NCBI RefSeq assembly: GCF_009711975.1
Contig: NZ_VIKW01000018.1
Location: 1-64,000, forward strand
Source: Anabaena sp. UHCC 0204
GTDB lineage: Bacteria; Cyanobacteriota; Cyanobacteriia; Cyanobacteriales; Nostocaceae
DNA length: 64,000 bases
Direction of reading: 5' to 3'
Each line of letters begins with the position of its first letter. Positions within the stretch are counted from its first letter, which is position 1. The notes under the pieces were generated by a model that ran no database searches, was not told the DNA's origin, and worked only from the letters and a program-made list of their open reading frames with translations. Both the position numbers and the translations under genes were made by a program. Positions 8,658 through 16,943 of the stretch are shown here, in pieces.

Positions 8658-8897
8658 TTACAAAATATTTCGTAATTGCTCAAAGCATGATTCTATTTCC
8701 TCCCATGTTGGATAATCGCCATAGCATAAACTTTTGCATTGTTGGCTATATTCCTTTGCAATTAATTGTCGTAAGTCTCCTGTTGGAAAAATTGCTATAA
8801 TCTTTGAAAAACTCAAATTTTCAGGTGGTTGATAATTATTAAAATGTTGTTGTCCAATGTTAAAATAATCATCTTCTGGATGTTTGTAAAGTTTCAC
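8658..8897 (-). CDS. Hypothetical protein, 79 aa
   Basis: A small acidic/aromatic protein starting MKLYKHPEDDYF, with no membrane segment, no signal and no recognised motif. It lies directly upstream of the polymerase remnant on the same strand. The frame is complete, and the amino-acid mix (balanced charge, ordered hydrophobics) suggests a real or recently real gene. It may be part of the same decayed locus. No function is proposed. Confidence 0.45.
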   Translation of the reverse strand: MKLYKHPEDDYFNIGQQHFNNYQPPENLSFSKIIAIFPTGDLRQLIAKEYSQQCKSLCYGDYPTWEEIESCFEQLRNIL

Positions 8898-8909
8898 TTA
8901 GCTTGCCAC

Positions 8910-9038
8910 TCACTCCTTGGCATAGCAAAGATTCCTGAGATTACCAAAATCAAAACGAGATACGGGGTTTAATCCTTTCTTGATTTTTACTAAGATATCT
9001 CGACTCTTTCCTAGCTCTTGCCCGATTGCTCCTAGCAT
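8910..9038 (-). CDS. Small ORF, 42 aa, possibly a gene fragment
   Basis: Reads MLGAIGQELGK, then VKIKKGLNP, and ends RNLCYAKE. It has good protein-like composition with helical Lys-rich character. It is 12 bases upstream of the 79-residue frame on the same strand. It may be the start of a broken gene whose remainder has been lost. No family is recognised. Confidence 0.35.
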   Translation of the reverse strand: MLGAIGQELGKSRDILVKIKKGLNPVSRFDFGNLRNLCYAKE

Positions 9039-9167
9039 ATATTAAAAACCCAAAACCCTGATTCTGTAATGTTGGGGAATAATAAGCTCTAAAAAAAGCT
9101 GCTCTCTTTTGGGGAAATCATCACGCGATCGCCAGCTTCCGCCAATGCAGTCAAAGAAATCCAGACT

Positions 9168-9530
9168 TCAAAAATCTGTATTTTTATCCCAAAAGGCTTT
9201 CATGTTTTCAGCTTGTTGTACTACTCGTTGACTAATGCGATCGCACGCTAATTCACAAAGTTCAAAAATTATGGGGTCAGCAATTTCATAATAAGCACTA
9301 GTCCCTTTGGGTTGTCGAGATAAAATCCCCGCCTGAGTTAACACCTTCAGATGCTTTGACAAATTTGCTTGTCCTAATCCAGTCGCTTCTGCAATCTCCA
9401 TAACATTCATTGAACCTAATTTGAGACAGATCAAAATCTGTAACCTACTTCCTTCTGATAGCACCTTGAAATAGTCAGCCATAGCTGCGATAATAGCTGG
9501 ATCAGCCTTAAACGGCTTTGTTTTTGGCAT
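9168..9530 (-). CDS. ArsR-family transcriptional regulator
   Basis: About 120 residues with a winged helix-turn-helix of the ArsR/SmtB type: FKVLSEGSRLQILICL, then the recognition helix region GLGQANLSKHLKVLTQAGIL, and a wing with YYEI. The classic metal motif ELCVCDL of helix 3 is absent. Two cysteines four residues apart near the C-terminus (ELCELACDRI) could instead sense thiols or persulfides as in the SqrR/BigR branch, which is inference. The ATG at 9530 is preferred over a TTG at 9542 because it is the canonical start. No target gene sits beside it, and the divergent spacer leads to a pentapeptide protein gene. Confidence 0.88.
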   Translation of the reverse strand: MPKTKPFKADPAIIAAMADYFKVLSEGSRLQILICLKLGSMNVMEIAEATGLGQANLSKHLKVLTQAGILSRQPKGTSAYYEIADPIIFELCELACDRISQRVVQQAENMKAFWDKNTDF

Positions 9531-9542
9531 AGGGCAACTCAA

Positions 9543-9943
9543 TTATCAGCACAGAAATTTATCACCGATTAGCATTATAACTAAATATCAGTTAATTAGG
9601 AAGGAACAAAAGACGTTCATAAATGATTGAGGATTGCTATATTTTCCTATTTTTAATGATAAAAATATGTTATATTAATAATGTAGTGCTAATTTTTAGG
9701 CGGTGCTAAATTAAAAGATGAATTATGTTTCGCACCCTCATACAAAGGTGCAAAATTGTCAAGTTTCAAGTTTTGAATTTGCCAATTTTATATTCCAATT
9801 CATCAATGCCAGATTATTAGCTAATTTTGACAACTTAGCCTCATTCCACTTTATGAGCAGGAGACTAAAAATAAAGTGCAGTGAATTTTAAATTTTGTTA
9901 GTCTAGCTCTTCCAAAACGAGCGAGAGGCATTTTAAAGTATTT
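9543..9943. other. 400-base spacer between arsR-like gene and pentapeptide gene
   Basis: AT-rich divergent spacer, presumed to hold both promoters. A small hairpin-forming pair (GCACC...GGTGC, about 9731-9749) is visible. No gene, RNA family or known operator was recognised. Confidence 0.5.
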
Positions 9944-10657
9944 ATGAATGTAGAAGAAATTATTAAACGCTATTCTGCTGGAGAAAGGAATTTTCAGCGC
10001 GTCAATCTCCAAGACGCAGAGTTAACAAACGCAAATTTAGAAGGTATAGATTTTAGCCATGCAGATTTGCGTCAGACACGATTAGGTAAAACTAACTTCA
10101 GTCAAGCTTGCTTGCGAGAAGCAAATTTAAGTGAAGCTATTCTCTGGGGAATAGATTTAAGCGCCGCTGATTTATATAGAGCTATTCTGCGAGAAGCAGA
10201 TTTAACAGGGGCAAAATTAATTCAAACTAGACTAGATGAAACAAATTTAATCAAAGCTAGTTTATGTGGTGCGAATTTGCATGGTGCAAAACTATCTAAT
10301 TCTTTGCTCATTAAAGTAGATTTACGTCCTAGCTCCAACCAACGTACAGATTTAGGATATGCAGTTTTGAATGGTGCAGATTTGAGTTACGGTGATTTAA
10401 GAGCAGCTTCATTACACCATGCTAACTTAGATGGTGCAAAGTTATGTAGAGCTAATTTAGGTCAGATTTTGCAATGGGGAGATTTAGCAACTGATTTAAC
10501 GGGAGCTAGTTTAAAAGGTGCTGATTTAAGTTATGCAAATCTCAGTCATGCAATATTACGAAACGCGAATTTAGCAGGAGCAGATTTAACTGGAGCAATT
10601 CTCACAGATACGGATTTAGCAGGAGCGATCATGCCTGATGGGACAATATATAGATAG
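9944..10657 (+). CDS. Pentapeptide repeat protein
   Basis: A 237-residue protein built almost entirely of A(D/N)LXX pentapeptides from about residue 22 to 235 (for example DLSAADLYRA and ANLAGADLTGA), interrupted by short loops near 126-136 and 176-184. Such proteins fold as a right-handed quadrilateral beta-helix and are abundant in cyanobacteria. Most have unknown roles, and a few mimic DNA or act as adaptors. There is no signal peptide, membrane segment or fused catalytic domain. The repeats are regular enough that the fold is near certain while function is open. It appears monocistronic, followed by a repeat-rich spacer. Confidence 0.92.
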   Translation: MNVEEIIKRYSAGERNFQRVNLQDAELTNANLEGIDFSHADLRQTRLGKTNFSQACLREANLSEAILWGIDLSAADLYRAILREADLTGAKLIQTRLDETNLIKASLCGANLHGAKLSNSLLIKVDLRPSSNQRTDLGYAVLNGADLSYGDLRAASLHHANLDGAKLCRANLGQILQWGDLATDLTGASLKGADLSYANLSHAILRNANLAGADLTGAILTDTDLAGAIMPDGTIYR

Positions 10658-10981
10658 GGGTTGCTGATAGCGTAAGCGTGGCGTTAGCTATAAAAGTCTT
10701 TTGGTTAAGGCTAGAAGTCAGGAGTCAGGAGTCAGGAGTCGTAGGGGCGTTCGCGAAGCGTGCTGGAAGCATCAGCATTCGGACGATTAATTATCGGTTT
10801 TTTCCCAGTAGGGGCGAAGCATTCGGACGATAATCTATCGGTTTTTCCCAAGTTTATTTTCCGAATGCTTCGCCCTTACACCAAATGCTTCGCCCTTACA
10901 CCGAATGCTGATGCTTCCATCTCCCGTCAGAGATACGCCCGTACAGGAGTTAGGAGGAAGAATTAGAAACGGCAGGGTAGT
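10658..10981. repeat. Repeat-rich spacer with GCGAAGCATTCGG inverted copies
   Basis: Holds a tandem AGGAGTC run at 10716-10740, then several direct and inverted copies of a GGGCGAAGCATTCGG-type unit (about 10810-10905) and related GCTGATGCTTCC sequence. A degenerate relative is seen near 58197-58265. No gene is supported here. Confidence 0.7.
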
Positions 10982-12049
10982 TCACCGAACTGTTCCCCGA
11001 AAAGCCTCAGTATCAATGGGTTTGATGAAATAAAGCAGCAATAAATTTCCAAAAATGGACAGGAATAAAGGAAGTTTACGGAAAAGTTTCACCAATTTTG
11101 GTTGAGAACTGCGGGAAATTTCCGCTATTTTTAAATTGTAATCTGAGCAGTTTTTTAGACGTGGGAAAAACTGGGGATGTTCAGTATTTAACATCACGGG
11201 AAAAGCTCGCCCTGCGGTTTCATTAGTGTTGCGAACTACTTGCTGATCAAATTCTGTGGGTTCAAGTCCCAGTAAGTGGTAAAAACTACCCCGTTCGTGA
11301 ACTGTTAATGTATGGGTAGCAAATACTGATAACAGGAAAAACCGACTCCATAACCTTGATTGCCAATTATTCCAGAGTTTAGGTTGAGAACGTAACAAAG
11401 CTTTGAATATATCCCCATGTCGGTTTTCGTCCTGACACCAACTCTCAAATTTACGAAAAATGGGATAAAACTGATGCTCTGGATGTTTTTGTAAATGATG
11501 GTAAATAATAATATAACGCCAATAACCAATTTTTTCAGATAGGTAGACGCTGTAAAGAACCCATTCAATGGGGAAAAATGTATAAGTGCGAGTTTTTGTT
11601 ACCTCTCCCAAGTCTAAGGAAAGTTTAAAATCACCCATGGCTTTGTTGAGAAATCCGGCATGACGGGCTTCATCACGCGCCATTAGTTGAAATATTTCCG
11701 CTAATAAAGGATTACGTTGTTTTACCTTCCGAGATAGTTCTTTAAATAGCAAAAAACCAGAAAACTCGGACATACAAGAGCGTTCCAAATACTCAATAAA
11801 GGCACGGCGTGCTTCACCGTCAATGTGTTCCCAAGATTGATCAAATTCATCATCTCGGACGAAATGATGGCGATTATAGTCAGCTTGCATTTCTGCCAAC
11901 AAGGACTTTAACTCATTTTCTTGGGCGGAGAGATCCATGTTCGCCGCGGTTTCAAAGTCTGTGGTATAAAACCGGGGTGTGAGTACGGTTTCTTTGGTTG
12001 GGGCTTTAATTCCTAGTTTCGTTTCTGATTGGGGTAGGGTATTAACCAT
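10982..12049 (-). CDS. acsF: Mg-protoporphyrin IX monomethyl ester oxidative cyclase, copy 1
   Basis: A 355-residue di-iron protein of the AcsF/ChlA family. It forms the isocyclic ring of chlorophyll using O2, converting Mg-protoporphyrin monomethyl ester to divinyl protochlorophyllide. Carboxylate/His ligands are visible: SEFSGFL (E95), DEARH (E127, H130), SEKIGYW (E172) and DENRH (E208, H211). Length is normal. It is transcribed divergently from hemF across 331 bases, so the pair shares a control region. A second copy (55807-56901) lies near heme oxygenase and hemN. In cyanobacteria with two copies, one serves oxic and the other micro-oxic conditions. Linkage to the O2-dependent hemF suggests this is the oxic form, which is inference. 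Confidence 0.95.
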   Translation of the reverse strand: MVNTLPQSETKLGIKAPTKETVLTPRFYTTDFETAANMDLSAQENELKSLLAEMQADYNRHHFVRDDEFDQSWEHIDGEARRAFIEYLERSCMSEFSGFLLFKELSRKVKQRNPLLAEIFQLMARDEARHAGFLNKAMGDFKLSLDLGEVTKTRTYTFFPIEWVLYSVYLSEKIGYWRYIIIYHHLQKHPEHQFYPIFRKFESWCQDENRHGDIFKALLRSQPKLWNNWQSRLWSRFFLLSVFATHTLTVHERGSFYHLLGLEPTEFDQQVVRNTNETAGRAFPVMLNTEHPQFFPRLKNCSDYNLKIAEISRSSQPKLVKLFRKLPLFLSIFGNLLLLYFIKPIDTEAFRGTVR

Positions 12050-12380
12050 GATTCCTCTAGTGATTTGTTAAATACTTACATAGCTATCAAGTTATGATAA
12101 CTATAGTTCTTTGCCTAGATTCTGTAATCGAACTTTTACAATCCTTAAACAAAGTTGAGTTAAGTTAAGACTGGTAATTGGTGATGGGTGATGGGTAATG
12201 GGTAAGGGGTGATAAAATCTAGGACTTAAATCCTGTAAATCCTGATTCTGGCGTTATTCATAATCTGTGAGTCTTGATTTGATTAAGTTTTGTAAATATA
12301 TTAATATCTTTTTGGCTTAATAGCTATATAGTCATTAATCGAAGTAACTGCTCTTACGAAGAGATTAAGAGGTATTTAGC
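12050..12380. promoter_or_regulatory. Divergent control region acsF1/hemF
   Basis: Contains overlapping palindromes about 41-59 bases upstream of acsF1: AGTTATGATAACT (12090-12102) and the perfect AACTATAGTT (12099-12108). A GATGGGT-type tandem repeat is at 12181-12212. Promoters for both genes must lie here. The palindromes are candidate operators, with no known regulator identified. Confidence 0.5.
12181..12212. repeat. Short tandem repeat (GTGATGG/GTAATGG)
   Basis: Degenerate heptamer repeats of the GTGATGG type, of the same class as the other short tandem repeats in this window. Confidence 0.75.
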
Positions 12381-13442
12381 ATGAGTCGTCATTCAGAGAA
12401 TTATCTGCAAGAATCCACAAGTCAAACAATTTTGCTCACTTCTCCAGCTAATGCAGTCAATATGCCACCTGTAGATTCTTGCCAACGAGCAAAGCAGTTG
12501 ATGCAGAATATACAGGATGAAATTTGCGCTGGATTGGAACAACTGGATGGAGAAGCGCGTTTTCAGGAAGACCTCTGGGAAAGAGCCGAAGGTGGTCAAG
12601 GACGCACCCGTGTAATTCGAGAAGGGCGGATATTTGAACAAGGTGGTGTTAATTTTTCGGAAGTTTGGGGAGATAGCTTACCTGCGGCAATTTTGACTCA
12701 ACGCCCAGAAGCGGCTGGACATGATTTCTATGTGGCGGGAACTTCGATGGTGCTACATCCTCGTCATCCATATATACCAACGGTACACCTTAACTATCGC
12801 TACTTTGAGGCTGGTCCAATTTGGTGGTTTGGTGGTGGGGCTGATTTAACGCCATATTACCCTTTTGCTGAAGATGCTGTTCATTTTCACCAAACTTTAA
12901 AAGATGCTTGTGATGCTTCTCATCCAGAATATTATCCAGTTTTCAAACGCTGGTGTGATGAATATTTTTACCTAAAACATCGTCAGGAACAAAGAGGTAT
13001 CGGCGGGATCTTTTTTGATTATCAGGATGCTAGTGGCAAACTGTATTTAGGTTCTCAACCAGATAGTCCAGCAGCACTCTACAGTCAGCAAGTGGGGACA
13101 GTATCTCGTAGCTGGGAAGATATATTTGCATTTGTGCAACGCTGCGGGCAGGCATTTTTACCAGCTTATTTGCCGATCGCAGAACAACGACAAAAAATAG
13201 AATATAGCGATCGCCAGCGTCAATTTCAATTATACCGCCGGGGTCGTTATGTCGAGTTTAATCTGGTATATGACCGGGGAACAGTGTTTGGACTACAAAC
13301 TAATGGCCGGACGGAATCTATTTTAATGTCTCTACCACCTCTAACGCGCTGGGAATATGGTTATCAACCAGAGCCAGGAAGCCCCGAAGCAAAACTCACA
13401 GAAGTCTTCCTTCAGCCTCAAGATTGGGTCAATTGTCATTAG
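12381..13442 (+). CDS. hemF: Oxygen-dependent coproporphyrinogen III oxidase
   Basis: A 353-residue HemF. It oxidatively decarboxylates coproporphyrinogen III to protoporphyrinogen IX using O2, a shared step of heme and chlorophyll synthesis in the cytoplasm. Family motifs are all present: [40 protein letters not shown], and the C-terminal [17 protein letters not shown] with [14 protein letters not shown]. Length is slightly above bacterial HemF (about 300-340) owing to an N-terminal leader of about 35 residues. GAGG (12369-12372) precedes the ATG by 8 bases. It is divergent from acsF1. The oxygen-independent counterpart hemN lies at 58299, so the organism carries both. Confidence 0.97.
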   Translation: MSRHSENYLQESTSQTILLTSPANAVNMPPVDSCQRAKQLMQNIQDEICAGLEQLDGEARFQEDLWERAEGGQGRTRVIREGRIFEQGGVNFSEVWGDSLPAAILTQRPEAAGHDFYVAGTSMVLHPRHPYIPTVHLNYRYFEAGPIWWFGGGADLTPYYPFAEDAVHFHQTLKDACDASHPEYYPVFKRWCDEYFYLKHRQEQRGIGGIFFDYQDASGKLYLGSQPDSPAALYSQQVGTVSRSWEDIFAFVQRCGQAFLPAYLPIAEQRQKIEYSDRQRQFQLYRRGRYVEFNLVYDRGTVFGLQTNGRTESILMSLPPLTRWEYGYQPEPGSPEAKLTEVFLQPQDWVNCH

Positions 13443-13570
13443 TCAGTTGTCCGTTGTCAGTTGCAAAAGAATATTTTTCCCCTGCCCCCTGCTCCCCTGC
13501 TCCCCTGCCCCCCTGCTCCCCTGCCCCCCTGCTCCCCTGCCCCCCTGCTCCCTGCTCCCTGCTCCCTGCC
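13441..13570. repeat. Tandem repeats after hemF (TTGTCAG and CCCCTGCT types)
   Basis: A few TTGTCAG/TTGTCCG heptamers are followed by a long C-rich array of CCCCTGCT/CTCCCTG units up to about 13569. This fills the spacer between hemF and the desaturase gene. It gives an open frame on the plus strand that is pure low-complexity Pro/Cys/Leu. Confidence 0.85.
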
Positions 13571-13593
13571 TCTTCTCTGTTACCTAATTATTT

Positions 13594-14454
13594 ATGACTT
13601 TGAATTTTCCATCAAATTTACCAGATAACCATCAACCTCTGCGTCTTCATTGGATATCTGTAGTATTTTTCGGTACTGTTCATGCGCTCGCATTACTAGC
13701 TCCCTGGTGTTTTTCCTGGGCTGCTGTGGGTGTAACTGTATTTCTGCATTGGCTGTTTGGCAGCATTGGAGTCTGTTTAGGTTATCATCGGTTACTGAGT
13801 CATCGTAGTTTTAAAGTTCCTAAGTGGTTAGAATATGCGATCGCTATTTTAGGTGCATTATCTATCCAAGGTGGTCCCATATTTTGGGTAGCTGGACATC
13901 GTTTACATCATGCTTACACCGAAGATGAAGACAAAGATCCCTATTCTGCCCGTAAAGGTTTTTGGTGGAGTCATATCCTCTGGATTTTCTATCCTCGGTC
14001 TGAATTTTTCGATTATGAGTTATATCAGCGATTTGCTCCTGATTTAGCGCGAGATCCTTTTTACGTCTGGCTTAATCGCTATTTTCTGCTACTGCAAGTT
14101 CCCGTTGCCTTGTTACTGTATGCCCTGGGAGGCTGGTCATTTGTGATTTATGGCGTGGTTTTGAGGTCTGTGTTGCTCTGGCATACTACCTGGTTCATAA
14201 ATTCAGTTACACATATGTGGGGATACCGCACCTTTGACAGCGATGATAATTCTCGTAATCTCTGGTGGGCAGCTATTCTCACCTATGGGGAAGGCTGGCA
14301 TAACAATCACCATGCCTATCCTCATGTGGCCAGGTGTGGCTGGCGCTGGTGGGAAATTGACCTGACTTGGTGGGCAATTACGGTATTAAAAACCATGGGT
14401 TTAGCGACCAATATCAACCTACCACCCGCTCAAGCTATGAAAGCAGGAGATTAA
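13594..14454 (+). CDS. desC: Acyl-lipid delta-9 desaturase (DesC type)
   Basis: A 286-residue membrane di-iron desaturase with the three histidine boxes HRLLSH (65-70), HRLHH (102-106) and HNNHH (236-240), and four hydrophobic spans (about 22-55, 83-98, 165-205, and a shorter one before box 3). It introduces the first double bond at C9 of membrane-lipid acyl chains with electrons from ferredoxin, and it matters for low-temperature fluidity. Length and box spacing fit cyanobacterial DesC rather than DesA/DesB (about 350 residues). Its stop codon overlaps the stop of the convergent M56 peptidase gene by four bases. Confidence 0.93.
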   Translation: MTLNFPSNLPDNHQPLRLHWISVVFFGTVHALALLAPWCFSWAAVGVTVFLHWLFGSIGVCLGYHRLLSHRSFKVPKWLEYAIAILGALSIQGGPIFWVAGHRLHHAYTEDEDKDPYSARKGFWWSHILWIFYPRSEFFDYELYQRFAPDLARDPFYVWLNRYFLLLQVPVALLLYALGGWSFVIYGVVLRSVLLWHTTWFINSVTHMWGYRTFDSDDNSRNLWWAAILTYGEGWHNNHHAYPHVARCGWRWWEIDLTWWAITVLKTMGLATNINLPPAQAMKAGD

Positions 14455-15284
14455 CTATGAAATACTACCGTTAACATAGGTAGAAACGCCAATAAAAAAA
14501 TATGCCAGGATTGTAATTGAGCTTCTAAAGTTGATGTTGGGGGTGTTAATAAAGCCTCTATTCTCTGTTCCAAGCGATCGCCAGCACCCAAAGCAGCACA
14601 GCAAATATCTGATGTCATCGGGTTATTACTCACGACTAACAACAAGGATTCTGCCAATACTAAGGGATCTACTTGGGAAGCGGCGTAATTATCAGCCCGT
14701 AATTCTCTCAAGACTAACAATTCTTGCCATAAAGGTTCTGTATTAGGCAACCAAGCCGTACAGAAACGCATCCAACCTAACAAAAAGAACCAGAACGTAT
14801 CCCTATATTGATAATGCCCTTGTTCGTGAGCTAAAACACTTTCTAGGTGTTGTGGAGAAAGGGTTTGCAGTAATCCTTGACTGACTACTAATTCAGGTTG
14901 CCAGAAACCTATTTGACCGGCAAATAAAGCCTTAGTTTGGAGAAGTCGGGCTTGTTTAGCACCTAAATGTATTTGCGGACATTCACGGGCGGATTTGATA
15001 GATTTCCAGCCTCCAAAAGCCAGTTTGATACCTAAGATGTTAAAACAGCCTAGAAAAATTAATGCTAGGAGATAGCTTAGAGAGTCGGTATATATTCCGC
15101 CCATTTTCCCCTGAGTACCCATACAGACTATCGAAGTTGCTGTCATGAAAATGAGTAAAGGGGGAAAAAGGAATAAAAATAGCGTTTTTTGCCATCGTAA
15201 ACGCCAATTACCTTCGGGTATACTGCCAGAGTATCGTAACCAGCAAGCAACGGTTACAGCGGTGACAATCATGAGTAAGTGCAT
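14451..15284 (-). CDS. M56-family (BlaR1-like) membrane metallopeptidase
   Basis: A 277-residue membrane protein with the zinc protease motif HEQGH (153-157) and downstream ELRAD (194-198) giving the third ligand. Hydrophobic segments are at about 2-15, 33-55, 70-90, and near the C-terminus (260-277). It matches the peptidase half of BlaR1/MecR1 but lacks the extracellular beta-lactam sensor domain, so the signal it responds to is unknown. It is 39 bases downstream of a BlaI-type repressor gene on the same strand. The expected role, inferred from the BlaR1 paradigm, is cleavage of that repressor to induce transcription. No beta-lactamase gene is adjacent. Confidence 0.9.
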   Translation of the reverse strand: MHLLMIVTAVTVACWLRYSGSIPEGNWRLRWQKTLFLFLFPPLLIFMTATSIVCMGTQGKMGGIYTDSLSYLLALIFLGCFNILGIKLAFGGWKSIKSARECPQIHLGAKQARLLQTKALFAGQIGFWQPELVVSQGLLQTLSPQHLESVLAHEQGHYQYRDTFWFFLLGWMRFCTAWLPNTEPLWQELLVLRELRADNYAASQVDPLVLAESLLLVVSNNPMTSDICCAALGAGDRLEQRIEALLTPPTSTLEAQLQSWHIFLLAFLPMLTVVFHS

Positions 15285-15323
15285 AAATTTTTCTCCCAGT
15301 TGCTTGGTGAGTGAAGCATAATT

Positions 15324-15743
15324 TTATTTTTCTCCTCTGGCTTCCCGTGCAGCTTGAATGCGTTTAGCGATCGCTTCGATTTGGTCACTAGCAGCTTGAT
15401 CTAAACTATCAGCAAAAGCAGCAACGACATCAGGATTTCCTACTGCTAAAAATCGCTGTAATTGATCATGGGCTTTAATCACTTCTGCTTGTTGCTTGGT
15501 TAGTAATGGCCGCCAATAGAATGCTTTACCCTGTTTATCGCAAGCTAACCAACCTTTTTCTGTCAAACGACGCAAAACAGTGGTGACGGAAGTGTAAGCC
15601 AATTCGCGGTTAGGATCAGCCAGAATGCGATCGTGTACATCTTTAACTGTTGCTGAATTCAGTTCCCAGACGATGTTGAGGATTTCTGCTTCTAAGGGAC
15701 CAACAGATAGCTGTTTGGGACGGTAATCAGGTAAAGGGGCCAT
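15324..15743 (-). CDS. BlaI/MecI-family transcriptional repressor
   Basis: A 139-residue winged-helix regulator: LGPLE-type opening (SVGPLEAEILNIVWEL), then TVKDVHDRI, and the recognition helix TSVTTVLRRLTEKGWL, followed by a helical dimerisation tail. BlaI-family proteins bind TACA/TGTA palindromes as dimers and are inactivated by proteolysis. It is the first gene of a two-gene operon with the M56 peptidase, the usual pairing. Target genes cannot be read from the sequence, and autoregulation of the pair is likely. The tail is Ala/Gln-rich, as in cyanobacterial homologues. Confidence 0.92.
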   Translation of the reverse strand: MAPLPDYRPKQLSVGPLEAEILNIVWELNSATVKDVHDRILADPNRELAYTSVTTVLRRLTEKGWLACDKQGKAFYWRPLLTKQQAEVIKAHDQLQRFLAVGNPDVVAAFADSLDQAASDQIEAIAKRIQAAREARGEK

Positions 15744-16064
15744 GTTGATATTTTTGGCAGTAATATTCTTTTATATTTTTACATTTTTTATCTCACGCAG
15801 AGCCGCAAAGACGCAAAGGAAAATCCTTGAGTCTTGATTTAGACTAAGTTCACCTCACTCTAACAACGCTATTAGATCATCTCCAGTTTTTTCTATCTTT
15901 GCGATTAGAAGAAGCAATACCAAGCCTAAAACCCTGATAAATAGGCTGTTTATAATTTTTTAGTATTTATGTATTGATAAAGAGATATATTTTAGTATAA
16001 ACAGTTGGTGACATCAAGTGGGTAGAATATTACCGCAGTCTTATGAAGTAGGTGTAGCCAGCAC
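15744..16064. other. 321-base spacer between blaI-like gene and comB
   Basis: A divergent spacer. It contains a run resembling the dispersed ACGCAGAGCCGCAAAGACGC repeat (about 15794-15813). Promoters for both flanking genes are expected, but none is clear. No gene is seen. Confidence 0.5.
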
Positions 16065-16805
16065 GTGAAGATATTTGTATATCACACTCCCGAATTGACC
16101 CCAACTGATGCAGTTCCAGAATGTGCGATCGCTGTTGATGTTCTGCGAGCAACTAGTACAATGGCCACAGTTTTAGCCGCTGGAGGCGAAGCTGTCCAAG
16201 TTTTCAGCGATTTAAATCAACTGATAGAAGTTAGTGAACAATGGCCTCCTGAAAAACGATTAAGGGCTGGAGAACGGGGAGGTGGTAAAGTAGCTGGTTT
16301 TGATTTAGGTAACTCTCCTTTAGACTGCACAGCAGAATTAGTTGCTGGACGACGGTTATTTATTAGTACAACTAATGGTACTCGCGCCTTACAAAGGATT
16401 CAGAATGCACCAATTGTCCTTGCAGCCGCTTTGATTAATCGAGCAGCCGTAGTCAAATTTCTCCTAGAAAAACAACCGGAAACTGTCTGGATTGTTGGTT
16501 CTGGTTGGGAAGGTAGTTATTCTTTAGAAGATACAGTATGTGCAGGAGCGATCGCTCATAGTATTTGGAAACAAACTAATTGTTCTCTAGCAGAAATTAG
16601 TGGTAATGATGAAGTGATTAATGCGATCGCTCTTTATTCCCAATGGCAAAATGACTTATTAGGACTACTTCATCAAGCTAGTCATGGTCAACGATTGTTA
16701 CGTTTAGAATGTTTAGAAGACCTCAAATATTGTTCTCAAACCGATATTTTAGATATTTTACCAATTCAGCAAGAACCAGGAGTATTAAAAAGTCAAAATA
16801 AGTAA
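16065..16805 (+). CDS. comB: 2-phosphosulfolactate phosphatase-like protein
   Basis: A 246-residue ComB-family protein, starting at GTG. Motifs typical of the family are seen: [21 protein letters not shown] (20-40), [29 protein letters not shown], and a C-terminal [11 protein letters not shown]. In methanogens ComB dephosphorylates 2-phosphosulfolactate in coenzyme M synthesis. Cyanobacteria do not make coenzyme M, so the natural substrate here is uncertain, and sulfolactate metabolism or another Mg-dependent phosphatase role is possible. No other coenzyme-M genes are nearby. The GTG start is chosen because the downstream sequence begins with the conserved KIFVYHTPE. Confidence 0.88.
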   Translation: MKIFVYHTPELTPTDAVPECAIAVDVLRATSTMATVLAAGGEAVQVFSDLNQLIEVSEQWPPEKRLRAGERGGGKVAGFDLGNSPLDCTAELVAGRRLFISTTNGTRALQRIQNAPIVLAAALINRAAVVKFLLEKQPETVWIVGSGWEGSYSLEDTVCAGAIAHSIWKQTNCSLAEISGNDEVINAIALYSQWQNDLLGLLHQASHGQRLLRLECLEDLKYCSQTDILDILPIQQEPGVLKSQNK

Positions 16806-16839
16806 CCCAAAAATTCTTTTTTCTAAAAAATTAATCGTC

Positions 16840-16935
16840 TGAATCAGGATTGACAAGATTTGAGGATTTGCAGGATTTAATTGTCTATATTTTTTATCAT
16901 CCTGTACATCCTTTAATCCTAGACATCCTGATTCA
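16840..16935. repeat. Dispersed palindromic element (TGAATCAGGAT ends), copy 1
   Basis: TGAATCAGGAT (16840-16850) and its exact inverse ATCCTGATTCA (16925-16935) bound an element rich in internal AGGATTTG-like repeats. A longer relative lies at 60879-61037. It separates the convergent comB and M61 genes and could act as a terminator hairpin. Confidence 0.75.
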
Positions 16936-16943
16936 AACATTTA

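Noticed and set aside
10760-10966. 68-residue plus-strand frame in the repeat-rich spacer
   Set aside because: Made entirely of the GCGAAGCATTCGG inverted repeats.
13357-13587. 76-residue plus-strand frame after hemF
   Set aside because: Its C-terminal half is the CCCCTGCT tandem repeat read as Pro/Cys/Leu, and its start lies inside hemF.
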